Part shown: positions 16,559 through 24,858 of the stretch, piece after piece
Numbering within the stretch: the first letter of the stretch is position 1
Layout of the letters: every line of letters starts with the position of its first letter
Assembly: GCA_938085045.1 (NCBI GenBank)
Contig: CALKGI010000001.1
Span: 1 to 34,576, forward strand
Reading direction: 5' to 3'
Source of the DNA: an uncultured Alteromonadaceae bacterium
GTDB lineage: Bacteria > Pseudomonadota > Gammaproteobacteria > Enterobacterales > Alteromonadaceae
DNA length: 34,576 nucleotides
Position numbers and translations under genes: made by a program
The notes under the pieces: generated by a model
The model's input: the letters and a program-made list of their open reading frames with translations, nothing else
Databases searched by the model: none
Told to the model about the DNA's origin: nothing

Positions 16559-18511
16559 ATGTTGCAAGATTTGATTTTTCGTTTTTTCGAGATACCCAGA
16601 GTGTACAAAAGGGTTATTTCTGTCATTGTTGATACCATATTTATTACGGTCGCATTGCTCAGCGCGTTGATGATCCGTGACAAAGTTGAAAGCTGGTTAT
16701 CGCTGGAGTTGTATTATTCTATTGGCATCACCATTGTTTGTACTATCGTCGTCTGGAGTCGATTGGGTCTATATCGAGCGGTTATTCGTTTTATCGATAC
16801 CAAAGCGTTGTCAACTATCTTTGTCGGCTCGTTAATTTCTGGTGTGTTGCTGGTTATAGCGTCTTATTTTCTCAAAGCGTCAATGCCACGTTCGGTGCCT
16901 TTTATCTATTCTTCTGTGCTGCTGATATTCGTTGGCGGTTCACGATTGATGATTAGAGGCTGGATCAACGCAAAAAATGGTAAACGCAAAACGCCAGTGG
17001 TTATTTATGGCGCTGGTGCTTCCGGGCGTCAACTAGGATTGTCATTGCAACATGGTGCTGAATACGATCCGGTGGCGTTCATCGACGATAATCGTGAATT
17101 ACAGAACACTATGGTGAGTAGTATTAGGGTGCACAGTAGCGATGCACTACTGGACATTATTAGTAAACATCAGGCCAAAAAGTTACTGTTAGCTTTACCC
17201 AGTGCAGGTGCTAAGCGCAGAAAAGCTTTGCTGAATCAACTCGAAAAACTGCCAGTTGAAGTATTGACCATTCCCGGCTCAGCCGATTTGGTCAGTGGCA
17301 AATTGCAGGTCGATACCCTTAGAAAAGTGGATATTGTTGATTTACTGGGACGAGAACCGGTAGAACCGATTAATCACCTATTTCGTCGTTGCATCGAAAA
17401 TAAAAATGTTATGGTCACAGGTGCTGGTGGTTCTATTGGTTCAGAGTTGTGTCGACAGATTATCAATCAGCAGCCGGTTAGTCTCATATTGTTTGAAGCC
17501 TCAGAGTTGGCGTTATATTCAGTCGAAAAAGAATTGAATGAATTGCTGGCTAAAAACGAATTGTCAGTAAAAATAGTGCCCATATTGGCCAGCGTTATTG
17601 ACAGACCGCTTATCGAAAGTGTAATGAAACAATTTTCTATCAACACTATTTATCATGCCGCTGCTTACAAACATGTACCTATCGTTGAACACAATGTGGT
17701 TAGTGGTATACGTAACAATGTCTGGGGCACTATGACTTGTGCCGAGGCTGCGCTGGCTTGTGGCGTCGAAAACTTTGTTTTAATCTCCACCGACAAAGCC
17801 GTCAGGCCCACCAATGTGATGGGCGCGTCAAAGCGCTTGGCCGAATTGGTATTGCAAGCATTGGCCGCAACCAACTCGGGCAAACCGGCGACTAACTTCT
17901 CTATGGTGCGTTTTGGCAATGTGTTGGGTTCTTCGGGTTCTGTGGTGCCTTTGTTTAAAAAATTGATCAGTGAAGGTGGTCCGGTCACCATCACACATCC
18001 AGATATTACCCGTTTTTTTATGACCATCCCCGAAGCCGCACAATTGGTGATTCAGGCTGGTGCTATGGGCCTTGGTGGTGAAGTTTACGTATTGGACATG
18101 GGCAAGTCAGTCAAAATTAACGATCTTGCAAGAAAAATGGTGCATCTGAGTGGGTTGACAGTAAAAAACGAAAGTAACCCCAGTGGTGATATCGAGATCA
18201 CCTATACCGGTTTACGCCCGGGCGAAAAACTCTTTGAAGAGTTGCTGATTGGCGAGAACGTTGAGGGAACTGAACATAAACGTATTATGAAGGCGCGCGA
18301 AATCTCAATGAGCTGGGACGACTTACAAGCGCTGCTGGCAAAACTTAACAGTGCCATGGAAGAGGCAAATATTGCTCAGGTTCGTGAGTTATTGTTAGGC
18401 GCACCTTTGGGCTTCAACCCCTCATCAGAGCTCGCCGATTGCCTGTGGATACAAAAATCAATCAACAACACAGCTAGCGCTAATGACAAAGAGCATTTGC
18501 GCGTTGTTTAA
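16559..18511 (+). CDS. Membrane-bound UDP-GlcNAc 4,6-dehydratase, WbpM/PglF family
   Basis: The 650-residue protein starts with four hydrophobic segments (about 20-130), then a first Rossmann region with VVIYGAGASGRQL (147-159), then an extended-SDR dehydratase domain with VTGAGGSIGSE (286-296). The catalytic region reads STDKAV ... MGASKR, placing Met421 and Lys425 where most SDR enzymes have Tyr and Lys; the large WbpM/PglF class is known to use Ser-Met-Lys. The reaction is UDP-GlcNAc to UDP-4-keto-6-deoxy-GlcNAc, the first step to QuiNAc, FucNAc or bacillosamine. I prefer ATG 16559, with AAAGGA 8 bases upstream, to the GTG at 16487, which would add 24 very basic residues. No 4-keto reductase or aminotransferase dedicated to this product is seen nearby. 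Confidence 0.88.
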   Translation: MLQDLIFRFFEIPRVYKRVISVIVDTIFITVALLSALMIRDKVESWLSLELYYSIGITIVCTIVVWSRLGLYRAVIRFIDTKALSTIFVGSLISGVLLVIASYFLKASMPRSVPFIYSSVLLIFVGGSRLMIRGWINAKNGKRKTPVVIYGAGASGRQLGLSLQHGAEYDPVAFIDDNRELQNTMVSSIRVHSSDALLDIISKHQAKKLLLALPSAGAKRRKALLNQLEKLPVEVLTIPGSADLVSGKLQVDTLRKVDIVDLLGREPVEPINHLFRRCIENKNVMVTGAGGSIGSELCRQIINQQPVSLILFEASELALYSVEKELNELLAKNELSVKIVPILASVIDRPLIESVMKQFSINTIYHAAAYKHVPIVEHNVVSGIRNNVWGTMTCAEAALACGVENFVLISTDKAVRPTNVMGASKRLAELVLQALAATNSGKPATNFSMVRFGNVLGSSGSVVPLFKKLISEGGPVTITHPDITRFFMTIPEAAQLVIQAGAMGLGGEVYVLDMGKSVKINDLARKMVHLSGLTVKNESNPSGDIEITYTGLRPGEKLFEELLIGENVEGTEHKRIMKAREISMSWDDLQALLAKLNSAMEEANIAQVRELLLGAPLGFNPSSELADCLWIQKSINNTASANDKEHLRVV

Positions 18512-18515
18512 CCAT

Positions 18516-18563
18516 ACAACAGCTATCAGTGATTCATTTTTAGTACTGATTTTGGTTGTTTTC
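18516..18563 (+). terminator. Possible terminator hairpin after the WbpM-like gene
   Basis: ACAAC at 18516-18520 and ATCAGT at 18525-18530 pair with ACTGAT at 18545-18550 and GTTGT at 18555-18559, separated by a 4x4 internal loop, and a T-rich stretch follows. The stem is AT-rich and the loop is 14 bases, so as an intrinsic terminator it would be weak. It is the only structured element right after the dehydratase gene. Confidence 0.3.
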
Positions 18564-18607
18564 TTTATAAAGCCTCGATAATAGCTGAAAAAACCAGCAA
18601 GGTAATC

Positions 18608-18724
18608 ATGATCCGGTTGTTGTCACTGACAATCAACCTCGGTCTTGATATATTGCTCACTTCAACGCTTGGACCCTCTGGGATTCTGAGCTTACTATTG
18701 TTTTGTCATGGCAAGGTTCATTGA
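18608..18724 (+). CDS. Possible 38-residue hydrophobic leader peptide before the glycosyltransferase gene
   Basis: An ATG at 18608, preceded by AAGG at 18599-18602, opens a 38-codon frame of very hydrophobic sequence (MIRLLSLTINLGLDILL, later GILSLLLF). Its TGA at 18722-18724 overlaps a TTG at 18721-18723 that fits the start of the downstream glycosyltransferase, an arrangement typical of translational coupling. It has no recognised family. It could equally be chance in an AT-rich spacer, since the same GGTAATCATG string recurs at 19890-19899 where it leads to a stop within four codons. I report it only as a candidate. Confidence 0.2.
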   Translation: MIRLLSLTINLGLDILLTSTLGPSGILSLLLFCHGKVH

Positions 18725-19857
18725 AAACTTCTTCGTTAATATTATACGACTTTATGTTGGTCAAAGGCGGTGCTGAGTCGCTTACCCTGACCCTGTGTGA
18801 AGGCGATTCTGACATTGATTTGATGGTAGGATTTGTCGACCACAATTGTTTTACTGCGCCTTCGCTGATTAAAGGCAGATTGAGCGAGTTAACTACCCCG
18901 ACCAATATCCAGGGTTGGCAAAGCATCAAAATGACCCTCGCATTTGAAAGTAGCCGAACAAAGTCGGTGCGCGATTATGAAAAAGTCATTTTCAGTGGTT
19001 CAGTCGCACCATTAGCGGTTAAACACCGCGACCGTGGTGGCAATATTTTGTATTGTCATACGCCCCCAAGGTTTATCTATGACCTTAAAGACCACTATCT
19101 GAACTCGATTCCCTTTTGGCAAAAACCGTTGTTACGCTTGTTGATAGCCTATTTACGACCCAAGTACGAAGCGTCTATTCGCAAGATGGATTTACTTATC
19201 GCCAATTCCGTGAATGTGCAGCAGCGCATAAAGCACTTTTTAGGGCGAGATTCGATTGTGGTTTACCCTCCTTGCCATGTCGACAAATACAGCTGGGCTT
19301 CACAACAAGATTTTTACTTGTCGACCGCCCGGGTTGAACCATACAAGCGAGTTAGATTGGTTGTTGAAGCATTTATGCGAATGCCAGATAAAAAACTAGT
19401 GGTAGCTTCAGGCGGCTCTGATTTGGCCTCGTTACATGAATTGGCAAAAGATTGTAATAACATTGAATTTACTGGCTGGTGTGAAGAACAGCAATTGCAT
19501 GATTTGATGGGTAATTGTATTGCCACATTATATTTACCGATGGATGAAGATTTTGGCATTTCACCGGTTGAATCAATGGCAGCAGGCAAACCAGTGATTG
19601 GCGTAAACGAAGGCGGCGTTAAAGAAACCGTGATTGACGGACAAACAGGGGTATTGTGCCCGTCGGACCCTTCGGTTGAAGATATAATGACATCAGTCAA
19701 TACCATGTCGGCACAGTATGCATTGTCGCTAAGAGATAACTGCGAACAAAGAGCAGCGTTGTTTTCGGCAGACATATTTGTCGATAAAATGAAGCGGTTA
19801 CTTGATAGTGATTTGGTGGATATGGCTGATGTAGCGGCTATGGTGGATGCAAGCTAG
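18721..19857 (+). CDS. Glycosyltransferase family 4 (GT-B, group 1)
   Basis: The product is a cytoplasmic or membrane-associated retaining glycosyltransferase of about 378 residues. The N-terminus has the LILYDFMLVKGGAES segment, the glycine-rich donor/acceptor loop of the first Rossmann domain. The C-terminal domain has STARVEPYKRVRLVVEAF and the EDFGISPVESMAAGKPVIG stretch, which holds the E-x7-E nucleotide-sugar-binding motif. The acceptor and sugar cannot be deduced; mannosyltransferases such as WbaZ share this general pattern. The start is uncertain: TTG 18721 has AAGG four bases upstream and leaves a natural N-terminus, while TTG 18703 would add six residues. It is the only classical cytoplasmic glycosyltransferase in the window, so glycan assembly must rely on genes elsewhere. 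Confidence 0.85.
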   Translation: MKTSSLILYDFMLVKGGAESLTLTLCEGDSDIDLMVGFVDHNCFTAPSLIKGRLSELTTPTNIQGWQSIKMTLAFESSRTKSVRDYEKVIFSGSVAPLAVKHRDRGGNILYCHTPPRFIYDLKDHYLNSIPFWQKPLLRLLIAYLRPKYEASIRKMDLLIANSVNVQQRIKHFLGRDSIVVYPPCHVDKYSWASQQDFYLSTARVEPYKRVRLVVEAFMRMPDKKLVVASGGSDLASLHELAKDCNNIEFTGWCEEQQLHDLMGNCIATLYLPMDEDFGISPVESMAAGKPVIGVNEGGVKETVIDGQTGVLCPSDPSVEDIMTSVNTMSAQYALSLRDNCEQRAALFSADIFVDKMKRLLDSDLVDMADVAAMVDAS

Positions 19858-19898
19858 GCCGTCCTATCACAAATGTAATTTCGTCGACAGGTAATCAT

Positions 19899-19917
19899 GC
19901 GGGCATAAATACCCCGC
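19899..19917 (+). terminator. Short GC-rich hairpin between the glycosyltransferase gene and cysD
   Basis: GCGGG at 19899-19903 pairs with CCCGC at 19913-19917, leaving a nine-base loop. A run of seven T residues comes later, at about 19928-19934, too far for a classical terminator. It may be a weak terminator or part of the cysD leader. Only the pairing is seen; the role is a guess. Confidence 0.25.
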
Positions 19918-19947
19918 CTACAACATCTTTTTTTGAGTAAGCCATCA

Positions 19948-20847
19948 ATGAATTTAACCCATTTAAAACAGCTCGAAGCCGAATCAATACACATCATCAG
20001 GGAAGTCGCTGCACAATTTGATAACCCAGTGATGCTTTACTCTGTTGGCAAAGATTCAGCTGTTTTATTGCATCTGGCCCGCAGGGCGTTTGCGCCGGGT
20101 AAAATTCCCTTTCCTTTGATGCATGTTGACACCAATTGGAAATTCAAAGAGATGATCGCGTTTCGCGAGCAAATGGCCAAAGAACACGGTTTTGAATTGC
20201 TGGTGCACAAAAACCCTCAGGGTATGGAAATGAATATCAGCCCCTTTACGCATGGTAGCGCCAAACACACCGACATCATGAAAACGCAAGGATTAAAACA
20301 AGCACTCGACAAATACAGTTTTGACGCCGCTTTTGGTGGCGCTCGGCGCGATGAAGAAAAGTCTCGTGCCAAAGAGCGAGTATATTCATTTAGAGATAAA
20401 AATCATCGGTGGGACCCTAAGTCACAGCGACCAGAGCTGTGGAATATCTACAACGGTTTAGTTAATAAAGGCGAAAGTATCCGAGTGTTTCCGCTGTCAA
20501 ATTGGACCGAACTCGACATTTGGCAATATATCTACCTCGAAAATATCGCCGTTGTACCACTTTACCTGGCTAAAGAGCGCCCTGTGGTGAACAGAGACGG
20601 TTTGTTGATCATGGTTGACGATGACCGTATGCCAATTGAAGAAGGCGAAGAAGTGATGATGAAAAAGGTGCGTTTTAGAACACTAGGCTGCTATCCGCTC
20701 ACCGGAGCGGTTGAGTCAGAAGCCGACACCTTAGTCAAAGTCATTCAAGAAATGCTATTGACCAAAACATCTGAACGACAGGGCAGGGCAATCGACCATG
20801 ATTCTGCCGGTTCAATGGAAAAGAAAAAGATGGAAGGATACTTCTAA
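19948..20847 (+). CDS. cysD: Sulfate adenylyltransferase subunit 2
   Basis: CysD is the catalytic subunit of ATP sulfurylase, making adenosine 5'-phosphosulfate (APS) from sulfate and ATP with the GTPase CysN. The 299 residues match the family (about 302). The PP-loop [13 protein letters not shown] appears near 32-44, followed by family blocks [34 protein letters not shown] and [12 protein letters not shown], and it ends with the conserved [13 protein letters not shown] chose ATG 19948, which matches the family N-terminus ([15 protein letters not shown]), over a TTG 15 bases upstream that lacks a ribosome-binding site. The stop is one base before cysN. The same enzyme serves cysteine synthesis and donor supply for sulfated glycans. 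Confidence 0.97.
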   Translation: MNLTHLKQLEAESIHIIREVAAQFDNPVMLYSVGKDSAVLLHLARRAFAPGKIPFPLMHVDTNWKFKEMIAFREQMAKEHGFELLVHKNPQGMEMNISPFTHGSAKHTDIMKTQGLKQALDKYSFDAAFGGARRDEEKSRAKERVYSFRDKNHRWDPKSQRPELWNIYNGLVNKGESIRVFPLSNWTELDIWQYIYLENIAVVPLYLAKERPVVNRDGLLIMVDDDRMPIEEGEEVMMKKVRFRTLGCYPLTGAVESEADTLVKVIQEMLLTKTSERQGRAIDHDSAGSMEKKKMEGYF

Positions 20848-20848
20848 C

Positions 20849-22285
20849 ATGGCGCATCAATCTGACTTAATTGAACAAGATATTCTAGCCTACCTGCATC
20901 AGCAAGAGCATAAAGAACTGGTTAAGTTTTTAACCTGTGGTAGCGTCGATGATGGTAAAAGCACTTTAATTGGCCGATTGTTGCATGACTCAAAAATGAT
21001 TTTTGAAGACCAGCTGGCCGCCATCGAAAGCGACAGCAAAAAAATGGGCACCACAGGCGAAAGAGTCGATTTAGCGCTGTTGGTTGACGGATTGCAATCA
21101 GAGCGAGAGCAAGGCATTACCATTGATGTCGCTTACCGTTATTTTTCTACCGACAAACGTAAATTCATTATCGCCGACACCCCGGGCCATGAGCAATACA
21201 CCCGTAACATGGCAACCGGCGCGTCAAACTGTGATATCGCCATTATTTTGGTTGACGCTCGCCATGGCGTACAAGTGCAAACCCGCCGGCATTCGTTTAT
21301 TTGTTCTTTACTGGGCATAAAACAAGTCATAGTGGCGATTAACAAAATGGATTTGGTTGATTTTGACCAAACCCGATACGCAGAAATTAAAGCCGACTAC
21401 CAAGCATTTGTGAAAACCCTCAACATACCCCATGTTGAGTTTGCACCTATTTCGGCGCTTGAAGGCGACAACGTAGTACATCGCTCACAAAACACCCCGT
21501 GGTATCAAGGTAAAACCTTGATGAACTTACTCGAAACCACAAATATCACAACAGACGTTTCATCCGATGCATTCAGGCTTCAGGTGCAATATGTTAACCG
21601 TCCACATCTTGATTTTAGAGGGTTTTGCGGCACTATAGGCTCGGGTAGTATTGCCGTGGGTGATGAAGTCATTGCTCTGCCTTCACGTAAAACCTCTACA
21701 GTGGCCTCAATAGTCGATTTTGATGGAGAAATGCAACAAGCCCATGCATCTCAAGCCATTACGTTAACGCTAAAAGACGAGATTGATATCAGCCGTGGTG
21801 AAATGATTGTAAAACCAGCACAAATACCGCAATCGTCACATACACTTGTGGCTGATGTGGTGTGGATGTATGAAGATGCGCTAGTCGCTAACCGCGAATA
21901 CCACATTAAACACGGCAGCAAATTAACCACAGGGCACGCATTAGACTTTCAGTACAAAGTTGACATAAACACCATGGCTCACGACAACACCGCGCAGCAG
22001 TTGGCATTGAACGAAATTGGCCGTTGTGTTTTTCATGCTAACGAAAAGCTCCACTTTGATGCTTACAACGACAACCACTCAACCGGTGCTTTTATTATTA
22101 TTGACCGTATCACCAACATCACTGTAGGGGCCGCGATGATTGTGGACGTGGCTTTACCGGATGAAGACAATGGCGACCAGAAGCGTTTTAGCGATTTCGA
22201 ACTTGAACTTAATGCGCTGGTGCGTAAACATTTTCCACATTGGGATGCCCGAGATTTATCCAAGTTGATAAAATCAGCCAAATAA
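20849..22285 (+). CDS. cysN: Sulfate adenylyltransferase subunit 1 (GTPase)
   Basis: CysN is the regulatory GTPase of ATP sulfurylase; GTP hydrolysis drives APS formation by CysD. The 478 residues (family about 475) show the elongation-factor fold: P-loop [15 protein letters not shown] near 31-45, the switch region [31 protein letters not shown], and NKMD near 165-168, then beta-barrel domains 2 and 3. ATG 20849 lies one base after the cysD stop with AAGGA upstream; a longer reading from 20798 would run inside cysD and lacks family support. The stop overlaps the next gene's ATG by one base. Confidence 0.97.
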   Translation: MAHQSDLIEQDILAYLHQQEHKELVKFLTCGSVDDGKSTLIGRLLHDSKMIFEDQLAAIESDSKKMGTTGERVDLALLVDGLQSEREQGITIDVAYRYFSTDKRKFIIADTPGHEQYTRNMATGASNCDIAIILVDARHGVQVQTRRHSFICSLLGIKQVIVAINKMDLVDFDQTRYAEIKADYQAFVKTLNIPHVEFAPISALEGDNVVHRSQNTPWYQGKTLMNLLETTNITTDVSSDAFRLQVQYVNRPHLDFRGFCGTIGSGSIAVGDEVIALPSRKTSTVASIVDFDGEMQQAHASQAITLTLKDEIDISRGEMIVKPAQIPQSSHTLVADVVWMYEDALVANREYHIKHGSKLTTGHALDFQYKVDINTMAHDNTAQQLALNEIGRCVFHANEKLHFDAYNDNHSTGAFIIIDRITNITVGAAMIVDVALPDEDNGDQKRFSDFELELNALVRKHFPHWDARDLSKLIKSAK

Positions 22286-24012
22286 TGACAGTACAACAGT
22301 GGTTGATGGTGGCGATTTTTGGCGTGACTGTTGCCGGATTGATTAAATACCAAAAACAGGCAGAGCGAGTTTTTATCGGCGCTACCCTATGTTGTTTGGC
22401 TTTTTCGCTGGTTTCAGTTGAAGAGGTGCTGAGCAATGCAACCAACTCAGGGCTGGTGAGTTTAGTCTTACTGATTGTTTGTTCATTTGCACTTGAGCGT
22501 ACAGGCTTTTTGCGGCTGCTCAGCCAGAACCTCTTTAGTGGTTCAAAAACCACAGCTTTGCTTCGAACCTTATTCTCTAGCGCCTTGGCGTCTGCTTTTA
22601 CCAATAATACCGCTGTTGTTGCAGCGCTTATCTCTCCTATAAAAAATAACACCCTGATTAACCCCGGCAAACTATTGTTACCTATGTCTTATGCGGCCAT
22701 TTTGGGCGGCACATTAACTTTAGTCGGTACGTCAACCAACTTAATCGTTAACTCGTTGATGATCAAACAAGGCCAACTCGGGCTGGGCTTTTTTGATTTT
22801 ACTATTGTCGGTGCAACCGCGCTGGTGTGTTGTATGGTGGTGATATTACTCAATTTGCGGGTATTGCCAGACCAAAAACTTCCCACCAAAGCTATTTTGT
22901 CATATTTTGTCGAGGCCGAGGTTGAACAAAATTCTGATTTGATAGGTAAGTCGATACAAGACAATGGGCTTCGAAACCTCGAAGCGCTATTTTTAGTTGA
23001 AGTGATTCGTGGCGATGAGTTGATAAGCCCGGTGACACCAGATCACATTATTCGCGGTGGCGACAAATTGATTTTCTCTGGCGATGTGTCAAAAATCCTA
23101 GTACTACAGCAATTCTCAGGGCTCAAACTATTTGCAGAACAAGACAGCCTGTTACAACGTAACCTCACCGAAGTGCTATTAAAACCCGATTCAGCGATTG
23201 TGGGTAAAACCCTTAAAAGCAGTGGTTTTCGCGCCCGCTTTGATGCCGCTGTGGTGGGCATTCGCCGCGAAGGTAGCGAGTTGTCGGGTAAACTGGGTGA
23301 TATTACCCTATTGGCCGGAGATTTTCTGGTGTTGGCGGTGGGTAGTGATTTTGTCGAACGTCAAAATCTGACCAAGAACTTCTACATCATCAGCGGCGTT
23401 AAACCCGATGATATGCTAGTGGGTTGGCGCGACAAAGCCACTTTGTTGGGGTTTGTCGGTTCAATTGCAGCGTCGATTATTTTCTCTATTCCCTTGGCTA
23501 AATGCCTGATTTTTTACACCGCTTTTTTGGTCGCTTCGAACTGCCTCACCGTAAATGAAATCAAACGGCGTTTTCCGATTGAAATCTGGTTGCTGGTGGT
23601 CAGTGCGCTAACGCTGGCCAATGCACTGGAGAATACCGGTGTAGCGATGATAATTGCTGAAAATATACACCTTTTGTTGGCAGATCAAAGCGTGATGTGG
23701 GCGTTTGTGGTGATATTTCTAGTCACCTTACTGGTGACCGAACTCATTACCAACAATGCGGCGGCAGTGTTGGTTTTTCCGATAGCCTACAACGTAGCCA
23801 TAGGCCTTGATGTCAGCCCATTGCCGTTTATCATGGCTGTTGCTTTTGCTGCCAGTGGTAGCTTTATTAGCCCATATGGTTATCAAACCAATGTTATGGT
23901 TCACAATGCTGGTAATTATAACTTGATGCATTTTGTTCGATTTGGCTTACCGGTGTCGGTGGTTTACAGCTTAACCTGCTTGTATATGATACCTCGGGTC
24001 TTTCCATTTTAA
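22285..24012 (+). CDS. SLC13-family anion permease with internal TrkA-C domains
   Basis: This is a 575-residue inner-membrane transporter. Two hydrophobic halves (about 5-185 and 395-575) flank a cytoplasmic insert (about 205-375). The insert holds two TrkA-C (RCK-C) repeats, seen in the paired DLIGKSIQDNGLRNLEALFLVEV and SAIVGKTLKSSGFRAR segments. Transporter motifs include SAFTNNTAVVAALISP and a matching ELITNNAAAVLVFPIA in the second half, plus LVGTSTNLIVNSLM. Members of this group sit between cysN and cysC in many marine gammaproteobacteria and probably import sulfate or a related anion; the substrate is inferred from context. The start is ATG 22285, overlapping the cysN stop. Confidence 0.88.
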   Translation: MTVQQWLMVAIFGVTVAGLIKYQKQAERVFIGATLCCLAFSLVSVEEVLSNATNSGLVSLVLLIVCSFALERTGFLRLLSQNLFSGSKTTALLRTLFSSALASAFTNNTAVVAALISPIKNNTLINPGKLLLPMSYAAILGGTLTLVGTSTNLIVNSLMIKQGQLGLGFFDFTIVGATALVCCMVVILLNLRVLPDQKLPTKAILSYFVEAEVEQNSDLIGKSIQDNGLRNLEALFLVEVIRGDELISPVTPDHIIRGGDKLIFSGDVSKILVLQQFSGLKLFAEQDSLLQRNLTEVLLKPDSAIVGKTLKSSGFRARFDAAVVGIRREGSELSGKLGDITLLAGDFLVLAVGSDFVERQNLTKNFYIISGVKPDDMLVGWRDKATLLGFVGSIAASIIFSIPLAKCLIFYTAFLVASNCLTVNEIKRRFPIEIWLLVVSALTLANALENTGVAMIIAENIHLLLADQSVMWAFVVIFLVTLLVTELITNNAAAVLVFPIAYNVAIGLDVSPLPFIMAVAFAASGSFISPYGYQTNVMVHNAGNYNLMHFVRFGLPVSVVYSLTCLYMIPRVFPF

Positions 24013-24065
24013 TTAAGTCCATTTTAAAAAAGCTCTTTCTAACAAAACCACTCTAAGAAGGTCAC

Positions 24066-24665
24066 ATGAAAACAGATAATACCGTTTGGCATGATAGCCA
24101 TGTTAGCGCCGAGCAGCGGGCACAACAGAAAAATCAACGACCTTGTTTATTGTGGTATACCGGCCTGAGTGGGTCGGGTAAATCGACCATTGCCAATGCC
24201 GTTGACCAGCTGTTGTTTGAGCAGGGTAACCACAGCTACCTGCTCGATGGTGATAACGTACGTCATGGCCTTAATGGCGATTTGGGTTTCACAGATACCG
24301 ACCGAATAGAAAATATTCGGCGTATTAGCGAAGTTGGCAAGTTGTTTGTTGATGCAGGGCTGATTGTGTCTACCGCGTTTATCTCACCGTTTCAGGCAGA
24401 TCGCGATACAGCCCGCAGCATGTTTGAGCAAGGGTTATTCATCGAAGTCTTTGTCGATACGCCTTTGGCTGTGTGCGAAAGTCGAGACCCAAAAGGTCTA
24501 TACAAAAAGGCTCGCGCTGGGCAAATTAAACATTTTACTGGCATTGATTCGGCATACGAAGCACCGCACCAACCCCAAGTTATCATCAAAACAGCTGAGC
24601 ATAATGCACAGGCTTGCGCTAACCAAGTGATTGACTACTTAAAACAACAGGGATTCATCAATTAA
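24066..24665 (+). CDS. cysC: Adenylylsulfate kinase
   Basis: CysC phosphorylates APS to 3'-phosphoadenosine 5'-phosphosulfate (PAPS), the substrate for assimilatory reduction and the donor for sulfotransferases. The 199 residues match the family. The P-loop GLSGSGKST is at 33-41, then the APS-binding LLDGDNVRHGLNGDLGF, DRIENIRRISEV, the AFISPF loop with the phosphate-acceptor Ser, and DPKGLYKKARAG near the lid. AGAAGG precedes the ATG at 24066. It closes the cysD-cysN-SLC13-cysC unit. No sulfotransferase and no PAPS reductase are present in the window. Confidence 0.97.
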   Translation: MKTDNTVWHDSHVSAEQRAQQKNQRPCLLWYTGLSGSGKSTIANAVDQLLFEQGNHSYLLDGDNVRHGLNGDLGFTDTDRIENIRRISEVGKLFVDAGLIVSTAFISPFQADRDTARSMFEQGLFIEVFVDTPLAVCESRDPKGLYKKARAGQIKHFTGIDSAYEAPHQPQVIIKTAEHNAQACANQVIDYLKQQGFIN

Positions 24666-24858
24666 TGCTTTTCGTTCAATTCGATATTGGCGTATAATCG
24701 CCCATAATTTTTTGTGCAATGGGGTGAATCCCGGTAACTATACCAAAGGTATTTACCGTGTTTAGTCGCTTTGTTGACTTATCAGTTATTGTTTTAGTAC
24801 TAGTTTTAGTTTCAAGCACTGCGTAGGCGGTGTTTGCAGGGAGTTAATTGGAAATTCT
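24666..24858 (+). promoter_or_regulatory. Promoter and long structured leader of the ugd operon
   Basis: A consensus -10 box TATAAT at 24693-24698 is framed by GGCG and CGCC, making a small palindrome around it; the -35 box is poor. Downstream, GGTAA (24733-24737) and ATACC (24740-24744) pair with GGTAT (24748-24752) and TTACC (24753-24757) to give a 10-base-pair hairpin with a two-base bulge and an AAA loop. Near the gene, GGCGGT at about 24826-24831 recalls the core of the ops/JUMPstart element used by RfaH in polysaccharide operons, but the rest of the match is weak. If transcription starts near 24705, the leader is about 150 bases. Roles are inferred. Confidence 0.4.

Noticed and set aside
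16559-18511. Met in place of the catalytic Tyr of the WbpM-like dehydratase as a possible inactivation
   Set aside because: The large membrane-bound WbpM/PglF class is known to use a Ser-Met-Lys triad, so this residue is normal for the family.
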